Shown: positions 19,176 through 27,796 of the stretch, piece by piece | Numbering within the stretch: position 1 is the first letter of the stretch | How the letters are laid out: the number at the start of each line of letters is the position of its first letter | DNA from: Bin80 sp965208025 | GTDB taxonomy: Bacteria > Bacteroidota > Rhodothermia > Rhodothermales > Bin80 | Direction: 5' to 3' | DNA length: 64,000 nt | Assembly (NCBI GenBank): GCA_965208025.1 | Contig: OZ242302.1 | Location: forward strand, 3,658,001-3,722,000 | Position numbers and translations under genes: made by a program | The notes under the pieces: model-generated | What the model was told of the DNA's origin: nothing | The model's database searches: none | What the model saw: only the letters and a program-made list of their open reading frames with translations

Positions 19176-19936
19176 TGGGTGGATTAAAAAAAGTTCTTGC
19201 AGAAATTGGCTCTATTGTTGAGTTCTCGGGTAGGGTATTTCATCAGCTATTCCAGCCTCCTTTTGAGGGACGGGAGCTGATTCGCCAAATGGATGAGACG
19301 GGTTCAAAAAGTCTCGTCCTCGTCCTTGTAACGGGCTGCTCCATTGGGATTGTGCTCTCTATGCAGAGCCGCGGAACCTTGGCAAGATTTGGGGCAGAAG
19401 CCGTTCTTCCAACGATGCTTGCTTTATCGGTGGTGAAAGAGATCGGGCCAGTCATCACTTCGCTGGTTCTTGCAGGGCGATTGGGGGCTGGAATCGTGGC
19501 CGAATTGGGATCAATGCGTGTGACGGAGCAGATTGATGCATTGGAGGTGACGGCTCTACAACCTTTCAAGTATCTCGTGATTACCCGCGTATTAGCATGT
19601 ATGGTCATGTTTCCCCTCCTCACCATTGTCTGTGACGTCGTTGCACTTTTGGGCGGGTATTTTGAGTCTCTCCTGTCCACGAATCTAGATTTTCGTTTGT
19701 TTGTTGACCGGGCATTTTCAAATTTGCGCATGTCGGATCTACTTTTCTCAACGGCCAAGACCAGTATATTCGGATTTCTGGTTGCCATTGTCGGTTGTTA
19801 TGCCGGGTACAATGTTCAGGGAGGGACCCGTGAGGTAGGACAGGCAGCCATGCGTGCAGTTGTGATTGGATCCCTGTTGGTTCTCTTGGCCGATGTAATG
19901 ATGGTTCGTTTATCACTCATTCTGTTTCCTGGTTAA
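19169..19936 (+). CDS. mlaE: MlaE-type ABC transporter permease
   Basis: Inner-membrane permease of an MCE-type lipid transporter. The 255 residues carry the MlaE family core: 'LARFGAEAVLPTMLALSVVKEIGPVITSLVLAGRLGAGIVAELGSM' region (about 70-115) and 'TEQIDALEVTALQP'. Several hydrophobic helices follow. Two starts are possible, ATG 19169 or ATG 19175; the latter overlaps the tamB stop as TGATG. It is followed immediately by the ATPase mlaF and then mlaD, the order usual for this transporter. MlaB and MlaC homologues are not present here. Confidence 0.93.
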   Translation: MVMGGLKKVLAEIGSIVEFSGRVFHQLFQPPFEGRELIRQMDETGSKSLVLVLVTGCSIGIVLSMQSRGTLARFGAEAVLPTMLALSVVKEIGPVITSLVLAGRLGAGIVAELGSMRVTEQIDALEVTALQPFKYLVITRVLACMVMFPLLTIVCDVVALLGGYFESLLSTNLDFRLFVDRAFSNLRMSDLLFSTAKTSIFGFLVAIVGCYAGYNVQGGTREVGQAAMRAVVIGSLLVLLADVMMVRLSLILFPG

Positions 19937-20674
19937 ATGTCTTCAGTTCAACCAGAGATTACGGTGAACAATCTTCATAAGGCATTTGGAGATCGTAAAG
20001 TTCTGCGAGGTGCCTCCGTAAGTATTGATCGGGGAAGTACCTTGGCGGTGATGGGAGGATCAGGTACAGGAAAGAGTGTTCTCTTGAAACATATCATTGG
20101 ACTGATGGCACCAGATCAAGGTGAAGTATGGGTTCAGGGCCAACAAGTTGATCAATTACCGAAGCCCGAATTGGATACCCTTCGGTTACGGATCGGATAT
20201 TTGTTTCAGGGAGGAGCTTTATTTGATTCCATGACCGTAGAAGAGAACTTGGACTTTGTCTTGCGCCGCCATAGTATGTTATCCTTTGCTGAGCGTAAGG
20301 AACAGATTCACGAGGCAATCGACTGGGTTAACCTTCCGCACTCGGCCTCGCAATATCCAGCCGAATTATCTGGTGGTCAGAAAAAACGAATTGCACTAGC
20401 TCGTGCGTTAATTCTCAGTCCGGAAATTTTGTTATGTGATGAACCGACTACGGGGCTTGATCCAGTCAGCGTTCGAACTGTCTCTAAATTGATCATGCGA
20501 TTGAAGGCAGAGCGGGAAATTACCACCGTGGCGATTACGCATGACCTACTCTGTGCAGAAATTATCGCCGATCAAGCCGCATTTCTTCATGGAGGGAAAA
20601 CCCTCTGCGAAGGGACACTTGATGAAATGCGCACCAGCGAACTGCCAGAGGTTCGTGCATTCTTTCAAAATTAA
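19937..20674 (+). CDS. mlaF: MlaF-type ABC transporter ATP-binding protein
   Basis: Cytoplasmic ATPase that drives the MlaE/MlaD lipid transporter. The 245 residues contain Walker A 'GGSGTGKS', the Q loop 'YLFQGGALFDSMT' typical of MlaF, signature 'LSGGQKKR', Walker B 'ILLCDEPTTGLDP' and the H-loop 'AITHD'. Its ATG follows the mlaE stop directly, with no gap, suggesting tight translational coupling. Confidence 0.95.
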   Translation: MSSVQPEITVNNLHKAFGDRKVLRGASVSIDRGSTLAVMGGSGTGKSVLLKHIIGLMAPDQGEVWVQGQQVDQLPKPELDTLRLRIGYLFQGGALFDSMTVEENLDFVLRRHSMLSFAERKEQIHEAIDWVNLPHSASQYPAELSGGQKKRIALARALILSPEILLCDEPTTGLDPVSVRTVSKLIMRLKAEREITTVAITHDLLCAEIIADQAAFLHGGKTLCEGTLDEMRTSELPEVRAFFQN

Positions 20675-20794
20675 CCTAATCAATCTTGATGCCTCGTCCA
20701 ACTTGTATGTTCGGCTCATTTCTGAGGAGCGGACAGGATCTCTGTGCAACATTCACAGCCATTCTGCTTACTAACCTCTTCAATTCGTCCATTC

Positions 20795-21859
20795 ATGTCC
20801 ACTAAAATACGTGTAGGTATTGTTGCAGTCGTCGGTATTGGACTTCTTACCGCAATCCTGTTTGTTGTTGGTAGCAATACGTTCCTGTTTAGTGACTTAT
20901 TTTTGATTCGTGCACAGTTTAACTCCGTTGCGGGGTTGACCGATGGAGCGGATGTACAGTATCAGGGAGTCAGTATCGGAGCCGTGCAGAGTGTGACACT
21001 CCCCGATAAACCTGGCGAAAAGATTGAAGTCACAATGGGAATTCGTACCCGTGCGAGTTCAATTCTGCATAGACAAACTCAGGCACAGATTAAGACTCAA
21101 GGACTCTTGGGTAGCATGATCGTGGTTCTGGTCAATCCACCAGATCCCGTCAACGGAGGAACTGAGCGACTTGAAAACAATGATTTAGTCGAAGGTGTCG
21201 ATCCATTTGATCTCTTTGAAATTACGGACAAGGCGCTTGCATCCGTGCTCAGGTTTGAACAGTCTGCAAATTCTGTCAAAGGTATTGTTGATGATATTCA
21301 AGCGGGTGAGGGCACATTAGGAAAGCTCATCTATGATCCCCAACTTTATAACAGTATCGTGTCAACCGTCCAGGAAACAGAGCGTCTAATGACCAACCTG
21401 GGAGATGATGCAGAGGCACTGGTCAAGCTTGCCTCACAGGCAACCGGGGGTGTCGAGTCCATCCTTGGGAAACTGGATCAGGGGGATGGTACCTTTGCAC
21501 AACTCTTGAATGAGTCAGATCTGTATGAATCGGTTCAGGCGAGTGCTGACACCCTCCAACAGGTAGTCATCGGAGTCAGTCATCTTACGCAACGAGTGGA
21601 AGCCATGGCTGAATGGGCCTCTCTGGGTGCATTCCGATTTGCCGAGTTAATGGAGGCAGGAAAGCATAACTGGCTCTTTAAGCGATATTTTGAGGAACGT
21701 GGATTTATGGAGCAAGCCCCCTTTGAAATGCGCGAGCGAGCTATAGCGGAAAGCTTTGAAGCACTTGAAACCAAACAGCGGGAGTTGATTGCAATGGAAG
21801 ACCGTCTCAACCGAAGGGCTGAAATGCTTGACTCACTTCAGCAGCAGTTAAATCAATAG
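20795..21859 (+). CDS. mlaD: MCE-domain lipid-transport protein MlaD-like
   Basis: Periplasmic, inner-membrane-anchored substrate-binding part of the lipid transporter. I chose ATG 20795, which gives 'MSTKIRVGIVAVVGIGLLTAILFVVG', a basic end followed by one membrane helix. The MCE domain follows ('LIRAQFNSVAGLTDGADVQYQGVSIGAVQSV', about residues 40-70). After it come helical repeats including two similar blocks, 'GEGTLGKLIYDPQLYNSIVS' and 'GDGTFAQLLNESDLYESVQA', and a coiled-coil C-terminus. At 354 aa it is much longer than E. coli MlaD (about 180 aa), as in the longer MCE proteins of other phyla. A gap of 120 bases separates it from mlaF. Confidence 0.9.
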   Translation: MSTKIRVGIVAVVGIGLLTAILFVVGSNTFLFSDLFLIRAQFNSVAGLTDGADVQYQGVSIGAVQSVTLPDKPGEKIEVTMGIRTRASSILHRQTQAQIKTQGLLGSMIVVLVNPPDPVNGGTERLENNDLVEGVDPFDLFEITDKALASVLRFEQSANSVKGIVDDIQAGEGTLGKLIYDPQLYNSIVSTVQETERLMTNLGDDAEALVKLASQATGGVESILGKLDQGDGTFAQLLNESDLYESVQASADTLQQVVIGVSHLTQRVEAMAEWASLGAFRFAELMEAGKHNWLFKRYFEERGFMEQAPFEMRERAIAESFEALETKQRELIAMEDRLNRRAEMLDSLQQQLNQ

Positions 21860-22362
21860 ACATCTCAGTGGGAATTTACACCAGACGTCCATCCAGAAAG
21901 ATCCCCCTCCGAACTGATCAGGTGCGCGCTTAAAGAGTGGATTCTGGAAAGAATGGAGAGGTCACTGACGTGTTTGAGACTACCATGGTTAGCTGATAGA
22001 GTCACGGATCAGTTCCTGATCAGGTTGGTGCGTCATTCTCTCATGTGGATGGGGCAGGGCGCAGTCCACTTGGTGCGTGGGAAGGATCATTTTCGGCAGT
22101 ATGGTTGATTGTTGAGCTTATGATTTTCTCAAATGTATGTTGACTTCTGCGCGGGTAATAAACCAGAGCACTGGATCTTAGCACATAGGGTATGGCAACC
22201 AAATATGGGGAACTGTCATGTTGATCCGAGGGTTTGGACGCGGATTCGCTGTGTCTAATTTGGATTGACTCTACGGCAAACCGCGAATTTATGGGAAGGA
22301 TAGGCCGAAATATTCTTGCGTTCAGATGATGAATTTCTGATTCAGTTGAATTGTGACCAATC
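21860..22362. other. Intergenic region between mlaD and tgt
   Basis: About 500 bases without a supportable gene. The only longer frames are antisense to the start of tgt. I see no clear terminator, RNA or repeat. It presumably holds the end of the tamAB-mla transcript and the tgt promoter. Confidence 0.5.
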
Positions 22363-23487
22363 ATGCACTTTAGCGTGTCACATGTTTCAGGTGAAGCCCG
22401 ATCGGGATCTATCTCAACGGAACGGGGCAAGATTGATACCCCAGTGTTTATGCCTGTGGGGACATTAGGGACGGTCAAGGGCCTTTCCCCTCGTGAGTTG
22501 AAGGATGATCTCAATTCAGAGATCATCCTTGGGAACACCTACCATTTATATCTCCGACCTGGAACTGAGTGCATCACGGAGGCTGGAGGGTTGCATCAGT
22601 TTATGGCATGGGACAGGCCAATCCTAACCGATTCGGGCGGGTTTCAGATTTTTTCGCTTGCAAGTCGCTGCAAGGTCACGGATGAGGGGGCAACGTTTCA
22701 GAGCCATATTGATGGTTCAAGTCATCTATTTACACCTGAAAATGTTGTTGATTTCCAACGCAGCTTGGGATCTGATATTATGATGGTACTGGATGAGTGC
22801 CCACCAGCAGGAATCACACGATCTCGCGCTTGTGAAGCAAACGAACGAACAGCTGCCTGGGCGCATCGAAGTAAAGTGCGATTTCAGAGTACTCGTCCTC
22901 TCTATAACTTTGCCCAACAATTGTTTGCAATTGTGCAAGGAGGCACATTCAAAGATTTAAGATATGCATCAGCTTCGCAATTAGTGGAGATGGATTTTCC
23001 AGGATATGCGATTGGTGGACTATCGGTGGGGGAAGAAGCGGAGGCACTCTATGAGATGGTCAGCGTGAGTTGCGAAGTACTCCCTATGGATAAACCCCGC
23101 TACCTGATGGGAGTTGGTACTCCTGAAAATTTGCTTGAAGCAATTGGTCGGGGGGTAGATATGTTTGACTGCGTAATGCCGACACGGAATGGTCGGAACG
23201 GTATGCTCTATACAACGCAAGGGATGATCAATATCCGAAATCGCAAATGGGCCAATGATCATTCATCGCTGGACAGTGGACTGGACAATTATGTGAGTCA
23301 GACGTTTACAAAGTCCTATGTTCGGCATTTATTCCAGTGTAACGAGATCTTGGGGCTACGAATTTCTGCGATGCAGAACTTAGGTTTGTATGCATTTTTG
23401 ATGCAAGGTGCAAGGAAGGCTATCCGCAACGATCGTTATTCTGTTTTCAGGAAACAGATGATCAATCAGCTCAGCCAACGATTATAG
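22363..23487 (+). CDS. tgt: tRNA-guanine transglycosylase lacking the zinc ligands
   Basis: Exchanges guanine-34 of Asp, Asn, His and Tyr tRNAs for preQ1 in queuosine synthesis. The 374 residues show family motifs 'LGNTYHLYLRPG', 'LTDSGGFQIFSL' (general Asp), 'GYAIGGLSVGE' and 'FDCVMPTRNGRNG' with the nucleophile Asp. However, the usual zinc site CxCxxC...H is lost: the aligned residues are Leu307, Asn309, Ser312 and Gln338, with spacing identical to E. coli Cys302/304/307 and His333. The rest of the zinc-proximal region ('VRHLFQCNEILGLR') is well conserved, so this is substitution, not truncation. The protein may be stable without zinc or may have changed function. No other queuosine genes lie nearby. 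Confidence 0.9.
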   Translation: MHFSVSHVSGEARSGSISTERGKIDTPVFMPVGTLGTVKGLSPRELKDDLNSEIILGNTYHLYLRPGTECITEAGGLHQFMAWDRPILTDSGGFQIFSLASRCKVTDEGATFQSHIDGSSHLFTPENVVDFQRSLGSDIMMVLDECPPAGITRSRACEANERTAAWAHRSKVRFQSTRPLYNFAQQLFAIVQGGTFKDLRYASASQLVEMDFPGYAIGGLSVGEEAEALYEMVSVSCEVLPMDKPRYLMGVGTPENLLEAIGRGVDMFDCVMPTRNGRNGMLYTTQGMINIRNRKWANDHSSLDSGLDNYVSQTFTKSYVRHLFQCNEILGLRISAMQNLGLYAFLMQGARKAIRNDRYSVFRKQMINQLSQRL

Positions 23488-23548
23488 TTGAACCCAATAA
23501 GCCATCGGAGCGTAAGGATCAGATCAATGAATATTTCAGAATAGATAG

Positions 23549-24790
23549 ATGCCGAGAAGTTTTGATATCCCAGGATTTTATCGCAGTCCAATTATCTCTG
23601 TCCTCAAGACAGCAAGGATGGCTGCCGATCCCCGCAAGAAAGATCTGTCTCCTTCGCTCTTGGACTTTGGGCCTGTTCGTGTATGGATTGCCCGAAATTT
23701 TGGCTTTTGCTTTGGTGTCGAAAATGCAGTAGAAATTGCTTACCGTGCGATTTCGGATCACCCTGATCGGCGTCTATTCATGCTCTCAGAAATGATTCAT
23801 AACCCCCAGGTCAATAATGATCTTCGCCGCCGAGGGATGCAATTCTTGCGTTCAAGTATGGGAGATCAGTTGATTCACTTTAACCAGCTAACTCCCGATG
23901 ATATTGTCGTGATTCCTGCTTTTGGGACTACCCTTGAGATTAAGGAAGAGCTGCGAAGCTTAGGAGTGGATGTTCGCACTTACGATACGACATGTCCATT
24001 TGTTGAAAAAGTTTGGCGTCGGAGCGCTCAGATCGGTGATAAGGGATATACGGTCATCATTCATGGTAAGCGATTACACGAGGAATCCAGAGCATCTTTT
24101 TCTCATGCCCAAAAACATGCTCCTGTCGTAGTGATCCGTGATACTCAGGATGCTGAGGATTTGGGGAAAGTGATCCGAGGTGAAAAAGACCGAGCTTATT
24201 TCTTTGAGCGATTTGCTGATTGTTACAGTGAAGGATTTGATCCCGACAAAGACTTACAACGCATTGGAGTGGTCAATCAGACAACGATGTTGGTCACGGA
24301 GACGCAGGCAGTTACAGATATACTTCGGAAAGCAACGATTGACAGACATGGTGAAGCAGGAAATTTTGTGGACACCAGCGATACCTTATGTTACGCCACG
24401 CATGAAAATCAGGAGGCCGCACGAGCAATGCTTGAGCAGCCACTTGACTTGGCCTTGGTTGTTGGGGGCTATAACTCATCAAATACAAGCCAAATTGTGT
24501 CATTATGTAATTCAGTGGTTCCTACTTATTTCGTTCGTGGTGCTGATGAGATTGAATCAAAAAAACGGATCCATCATTACGATTATCCAGCCATGGAAGT
24601 ACGTACGACAATTGACTGGATCCCATCCCATCGGCCAGTCTCTTTGGCAGTTACTTCTGGTGCATCCTGTCCCGATATGCTTGTTGATGAAGTCATCCGA
24701 AAAGTCATTGCATTTTTTGAGGATACGGCATCCCTGGAAGAAGTGTTGGCCCCGTATGAAGCCCCACCCGAGCTACTTGAATCCTCATGA
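23549..24790 (+). CDS. ispH: 4-hydroxy-3-methylbut-2-enyl diphosphate reductase
   Basis: Iron-sulfur enzyme of the last step of the MEP isoprenoid pathway, producing IPP and DMAPP. Three cluster cysteines are in the expected contexts: 'NFGFCFGVENAV', 'TTCPFVEKVW' and 'SGASCPDMLV'. 'GYNSSNTSQI' is the substrate-binding region. At 413 aa it belongs to the longer form, with an N-terminal extension and insertions relative to E. coli IspH (about 316 aa). Its stop overlaps the next gene's ATG (ATGA). Confidence 0.94.
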   Translation: MPRSFDIPGFYRSPIISVLKTARMAADPRKKDLSPSLLDFGPVRVWIARNFGFCFGVENAVEIAYRAISDHPDRRLFMLSEMIHNPQVNNDLRRRGMQFLRSSMGDQLIHFNQLTPDDIVVIPAFGTTLEIKEELRSLGVDVRTYDTTCPFVEKVWRRSAQIGDKGYTVIIHGKRLHEESRASFSHAQKHAPVVVIRDTQDAEDLGKVIRGEKDRAYFFERFADCYSEGFDPDKDLQRIGVVNQTTMLVTETQAVTDILRKATIDRHGEAGNFVDTSDTLCYATHENQEAARAMLEQPLDLALVVGGYNSSNTSQIVSLCNSVVPTYFVRGADEIESKKRIHHYDYPAMEVRTTIDWIPSHRPVSLAVTSGASCPDMLVDEVIRKVIAFFEDTASLEEVLAPYEAPPELLESS

Positions 24791-25347
24791 CTCGCGGAGG
24801 AGTGTGGATCTGTTTGTTTGTTCTTGCATCCTGTGATGTATTTGGTGCGCGTACACCTGAGCCACCGATTGGTGAGGGAGGTACATGGTTACAACCAGTT
24901 GCGCCAGATCTGGTGATTGACAACCTGCGTTCCGCGGTGGCAGAGTTAAATGCCGCGAATTATCGTAGATCTCTGGATGAAGAGTTCGTGTTTACCCCAA
25001 CAGCTGCAGCTTATGCCCGAGATCCGGATCAGTGGGGTAACTGGAATCAAGCACAAGAGAATGGATACTTCATTACCGTTGCCGAAGCAGCCAAGGGTAG
25101 TTCTGGAAATCTCTTGCGTCTGGAAGACTCAACTACTGAACTGAGTGATACGGAGTATATAATTGATGCTCACTACCTGCTACTCATCCAGCACGGGAGT
25201 CAGCAGATTGCAGATACTCTTCAAGGGCGGTTGGTCTGGGTCATTACCAAAAAAGAGAATGGCCTTTGGACGCTCTCCAAGTGGAGCGATCAGAGTATTG
25301 GTATCCAAGACACCTGGAGTGATCTCAAGGCGGAGTTTGCCAGCTAA
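24787..25347 (+). CDS. Small lipoprotein, unknown function (paralogue of next gene)
   Basis: A 186-residue protein with lipoprotein signal 'MTRGGVWICLFVLASC' (Cys16 lipidation). The mature part starts with a Pro/Gly-rich linker and then 'NLRSAVAELNAANYRRSLDEEFVF', followed by alternating strands ending 'LWTLSKWSDQSIG'. The pattern resembles a small NTF2/SnoaL-like cone fold, but no specific family is recognised. It overlaps ispH by 4 bases and is followed 8 bases later by a similar lipoprotein, so the two look like a tandem duplication that has diverged far. Confidence 0.75.
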   Translation: MTRGGVWICLFVLASCDVFGARTPEPPIGEGGTWLQPVAPDLVIDNLRSAVAELNAANYRRSLDEEFVFTPTAAAYARDPDQWGNWNQAQENGYFITVAEAAKGSSGNLLRLEDSTTELSDTEYIIDAHYLLLIQHGSQQIADTLQGRLVWVITKKENGLWTLSKWSDQSIGIQDTWSDLKAEFAS

Positions 25348-25355
25348 TCTGAATC

Positions 25356-25877
25356 GTGAATTATCGACCGAACATATCCCCCTGCGTAGTTATAGTAATT
25401 TCAATTGCCTATGGAGGCTGTAATCCTTTTGCACCTGCGGTAGGCGAGGGGGATCCATTTGGAGACCTCTTAGGTGATCCGAAAACCATTGAGGGTTATT
25501 TCACGAATTTTCGCAATGCATATGAGCTCAGAGATATGTCCCTCTATGAGTCTTTGATTGATTCCTCATTTGTATTTATCTATACCGACTTTGATACTGG
25601 AATTGAACGTGAATGGGGATTTGGGCAGGAGCTGGAATCTACCCGGCGTTTATTTGAGAATACAGTAGAAGTACAGTTGCAATGGAAGCAGATTATTTCT
25701 CGGCAGGAGTTTGATAATGGAGTTCGAGCGGTTGCGGTTCGAGGGTTTAATTTGGCGGTGGGCTTAGATACTGGCGAGGTATTTCGGGGCGATGGAAACG
25801 TTAATTTCTTACTTGCACGTGCGGACACAACCCTTGGATGGAGATTGATCCGCTGGCGAGACGAGAGCGAACTCTGA
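25356..25877 (+). CDS. Small lipoprotein, unknown function (paralogue of previous gene)
   Basis: A 173-residue protein starting at GTG 25356, with lipobox 'IAYGGC'. The mature part has 'GYFTNFRNAYELRDMSLYESLIDSSFVF' and ends 'TLGWRLIRWRDESE', which parallels the previous lipoprotein ('LWTLSKWSDQS'). Both end with a Trp-x-(L/I)-x-(K/R)-W-x-D motif. NTF2-like fold is inferred from this pattern. It ends 3 bases before the dipeptidase gene. Confidence 0.75.
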   Translation: MNYRPNISPCVVIVISIAYGGCNPFAPAVGEGDPFGDLLGDPKTIEGYFTNFRNAYELRDMSLYESLIDSSFVFIYTDFDTGIEREWGFGQELESTRRLFENTVEVQLQWKQIISRQEFDNGVRAVAVRGFNLAVGLDTGEVFRGDGNVNFLLARADTTLGWRLIRWRDESEL

Positions 25878-25880
25878 CCA

Positions 25881-27269
25881 ATGGGTACAATCACCAATGC
25901 ACTGGCCTATCAGAAGGCCCATGAAAGCCGTTTTGTTGAGGAATTGATCGATCTTCTCTCCATTCCATCCATCAGTACGGATCCATCCTACGCTGACCAT
26001 GTGTCCAAGTCAGCAGATTGGCTGGTTGATCACCTGAAACAGTTAGGGGTGAACAATGCTGAATCAATCCCGACCGAAGGTCATCCGATTGTCATAGGGG
26101 ACATTGAGGTCAACCCTGAACGACCAACGGTCTTAGTTTATGGACACTACGATGTTCAGCCTCCTGATCCTCTTGATTTATGGACATCGCCACCTTTTAC
26201 CCCTGTGATTCGAGACGGTAAATTATACGCCCGTGGTGCCTGTGATGATAAGGGACAATTATTCATACATCTCAAGGCATTGGAATGCTGGATGGAGACG
26301 GTGGGTGCTCCGCCGGTAAATCTCAAATTCATACTTGAAGGAGAGGAAGAATCTGGATCTGCCAGCCTCCCTGGATTCATTCGATCCCATCAGGATCGGT
26401 TATCGGCGGATATTGTGGTGATTTCGGATTCCAGTCTATTTGCCTCTGGTGTCCCATCGATCACCTATGGACTTCGGGGAATGACTTATGTGGAGATTAC
26501 ATTGACAGGCCCTAACCGTGATCTTCATTCTGGCACCTATGGAGGTGCGATTCATAACCCCATTCATGTACTGGCATCATTGATCTCAGATATGCATGAC
26601 GACGATCATCGGGTCACGATTGACGGGTTTTATGATCGCGTACGACCACTATTAGACGGTGAACGCGTTGCAATGGCGGCACTTCCCTTTAATGCGAACG
26701 AGTGGGCGGGTGAGGTCGGTGTTGACTTCCCGGTGACGGAGTCCACTTTTACCGTTCTTGAAGCATCTACTTCTCGTCCCACCCTTGATTGCAATGGCAT
26801 TTGGGGAGGCTATATTGGAGATGGAGCAAAGACGGTTCTTCCCTCACAGGCCCATGCCAAAATTTCAATGCGATTAGTACCAGATCAGGACTCGCATGAG
26901 ATTGGAGAGTTGATGGAAGCGTGGTTACGTGCGCATGTCCCGAAATCAATGCAATTGGAGTTTAAGGTCATCCATGGAGCTCAGCCTGTGCTAATTGATA
27001 CTGATAGTACTGCAATGTTGGCGGCATCTCGGGCGTTAGAGGATGTCTATGATCGGACGCCATTCTTCACCCGAATTGGGGGGAGTATTCCTGTGGTAGC
27101 GGACTTCAAGCATATACTAGGATTGGACAGCGTGCTCATGGGATTTGGTTTGGATTCTGATGCCATCCATTCTCCAGACGAGCATTTTGGTCTGGACCGA
27201 TTTTCCCAAGGCATTGAGGCAATTCTAAGATTCCATTCCCATTATGCTTTAGGTGCAGGATCCGAGTAG
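25881..27269 (+). CDS. M20 family dipeptidase (carnosinase/CNDP-like)
   Basis: Cytoplasmic two-zinc metallopeptidase that cleaves dipeptides. The 462 residues contain 'VLVYGHYDVQPPDPLDLW' (zinc His), 'LYARGACDDKGQ' (bridging Asp) and 'LEGEEESGSASLPGF' (general base and ligand Glu), in the order seen in M20 CNDP-type enzymes. The dimerisation domain begins about 'LRGMTYVEITLTGP'. 'IGGSIPVVADFK' and the late His 'DAIHSPDEHFG' complete the active site. It has no signal peptide. It is the last gene of the compact first region, followed by tRNA-Leu. Confidence 0.92.
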   Translation: MGTITNALAYQKAHESRFVEELIDLLSIPSISTDPSYADHVSKSADWLVDHLKQLGVNNAESIPTEGHPIVIGDIEVNPERPTVLVYGHYDVQPPDPLDLWTSPPFTPVIRDGKLYARGACDDKGQLFIHLKALECWMETVGAPPVNLKFILEGEEESGSASLPGFIRSHQDRLSADIVVISDSSLFASGVPSITYGLRGMTYVEITLTGPNRDLHSGTYGGAIHNPIHVLASLISDMHDDDHRVTIDGFYDRVRPLLDGERVAMAALPFNANEWAGEVGVDFPVTESTFTVLEASTSRPTLDCNGIWGGYIGDGAKTVLPSQAHAKISMRLVPDQDSHEIGELMEAWLRAHVPKSMQLEFKVIHGAQPVLIDTDSTAMLAASRALEDVYDRTPFFTRIGGSIPVVADFKHILGLDSVLMGFGLDSDAIHSPDEHFGLDRFSQGIEAILRFHSHYALGAGSE

Positions 27270-27295
27270 GTTAAGTAACCGTAAAATGGTTTGTT

Positions 27296-27380
27296 GCCCG
27301 GGTGGCGGAATTGGTAGACGCGACGGACTCAAAATCCGTTGGCCCCTAAGGCTGTGTGGGTTCGAGTCCCACCCCGGGTA
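27296..27380 (+). tRNA. tRNA-Leu (CAA anticodon)
   Basis: An 85-base class II tRNA. The acceptor stem pairs GCCCGGG with CCCGGGT (one G-U end pair), discriminator A. The D arm is TGGCGGAATTGGTAGACGC, the anticodon arm ACGGACTCAAAATCCGT has loop CTCAAAA and anticodon CAA, a variable arm GGCCCCTAAGGCT-like follows, then the T arm GTGGGTTCGAGTCCCAC. CCA is not encoded. It reads UUG leucine codons. It marks the border between the dense region and the looser accessory region, consistent with tRNA genes as integration sites. Confidence 0.95.
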
Positions 27381-27796
27381 CCTCCGCTAACTTTTTTCAG
27401 TTCTTGATACCGTAACGTCCAGTTGAGTGAGTTGACGGGTTTGACCGTAAATGGCTGAGACATACTCATAGTCTTGAAGTTGTTGTATTGGTTCAGCTTA
27501 TTAACATCAGGTTTTGTAAAGGCTGGAAGGGTATATGTACTAATGTAGAAGTACGATTTCAGGAATCAGAAATCATCCATTGGAGTCATAGATCTGAACC
27601 CACTACACTGAAAAACAAAGAATTGGAACAGAAGCGATCAGTTCATGCGCAGACTTGTTGCAGCACACCAAATTGATCTGATCAAACAAGGGACAAACTT
27701 GCGTAAAGACCGCGTAATCCACGGCGTCGTGCAGTGGTTCCTACATCTTTCAAGTTTCTGCCAAAATGATCCTTTTGATTAATGCGTCTATTTGTC
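27381..27796. other. Intergenic region after tRNA-Leu
   Basis: About 415 bases with no recognisable gene. A short plus-strand frame at 27645-27782 (45 aa, starting 'MRRLVAAHQIDLIKQ') has protein-like composition but no match I know; it may be a remnant. No copy of the tRNA 3' end is seen here. No strong hairpin. Confidence 0.4.

Noticed and set aside
19243..19788. Antisense 181-codon frame over mlaE
   Set aside because: Arg/Ser/Thr-rich shadow of a clearly conserved permease.
22041..22538. Minus-strand frame of 165 codons across the start of tgt
   Set aside because: Antisense to a certain gene, no motif, unlike composition of real proteins.
24180..24836. Alternative plus-strand frame of 218 codons inside ispH
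   Set aside because: Overlaps the conserved ispH sequence fully; no family similarity.
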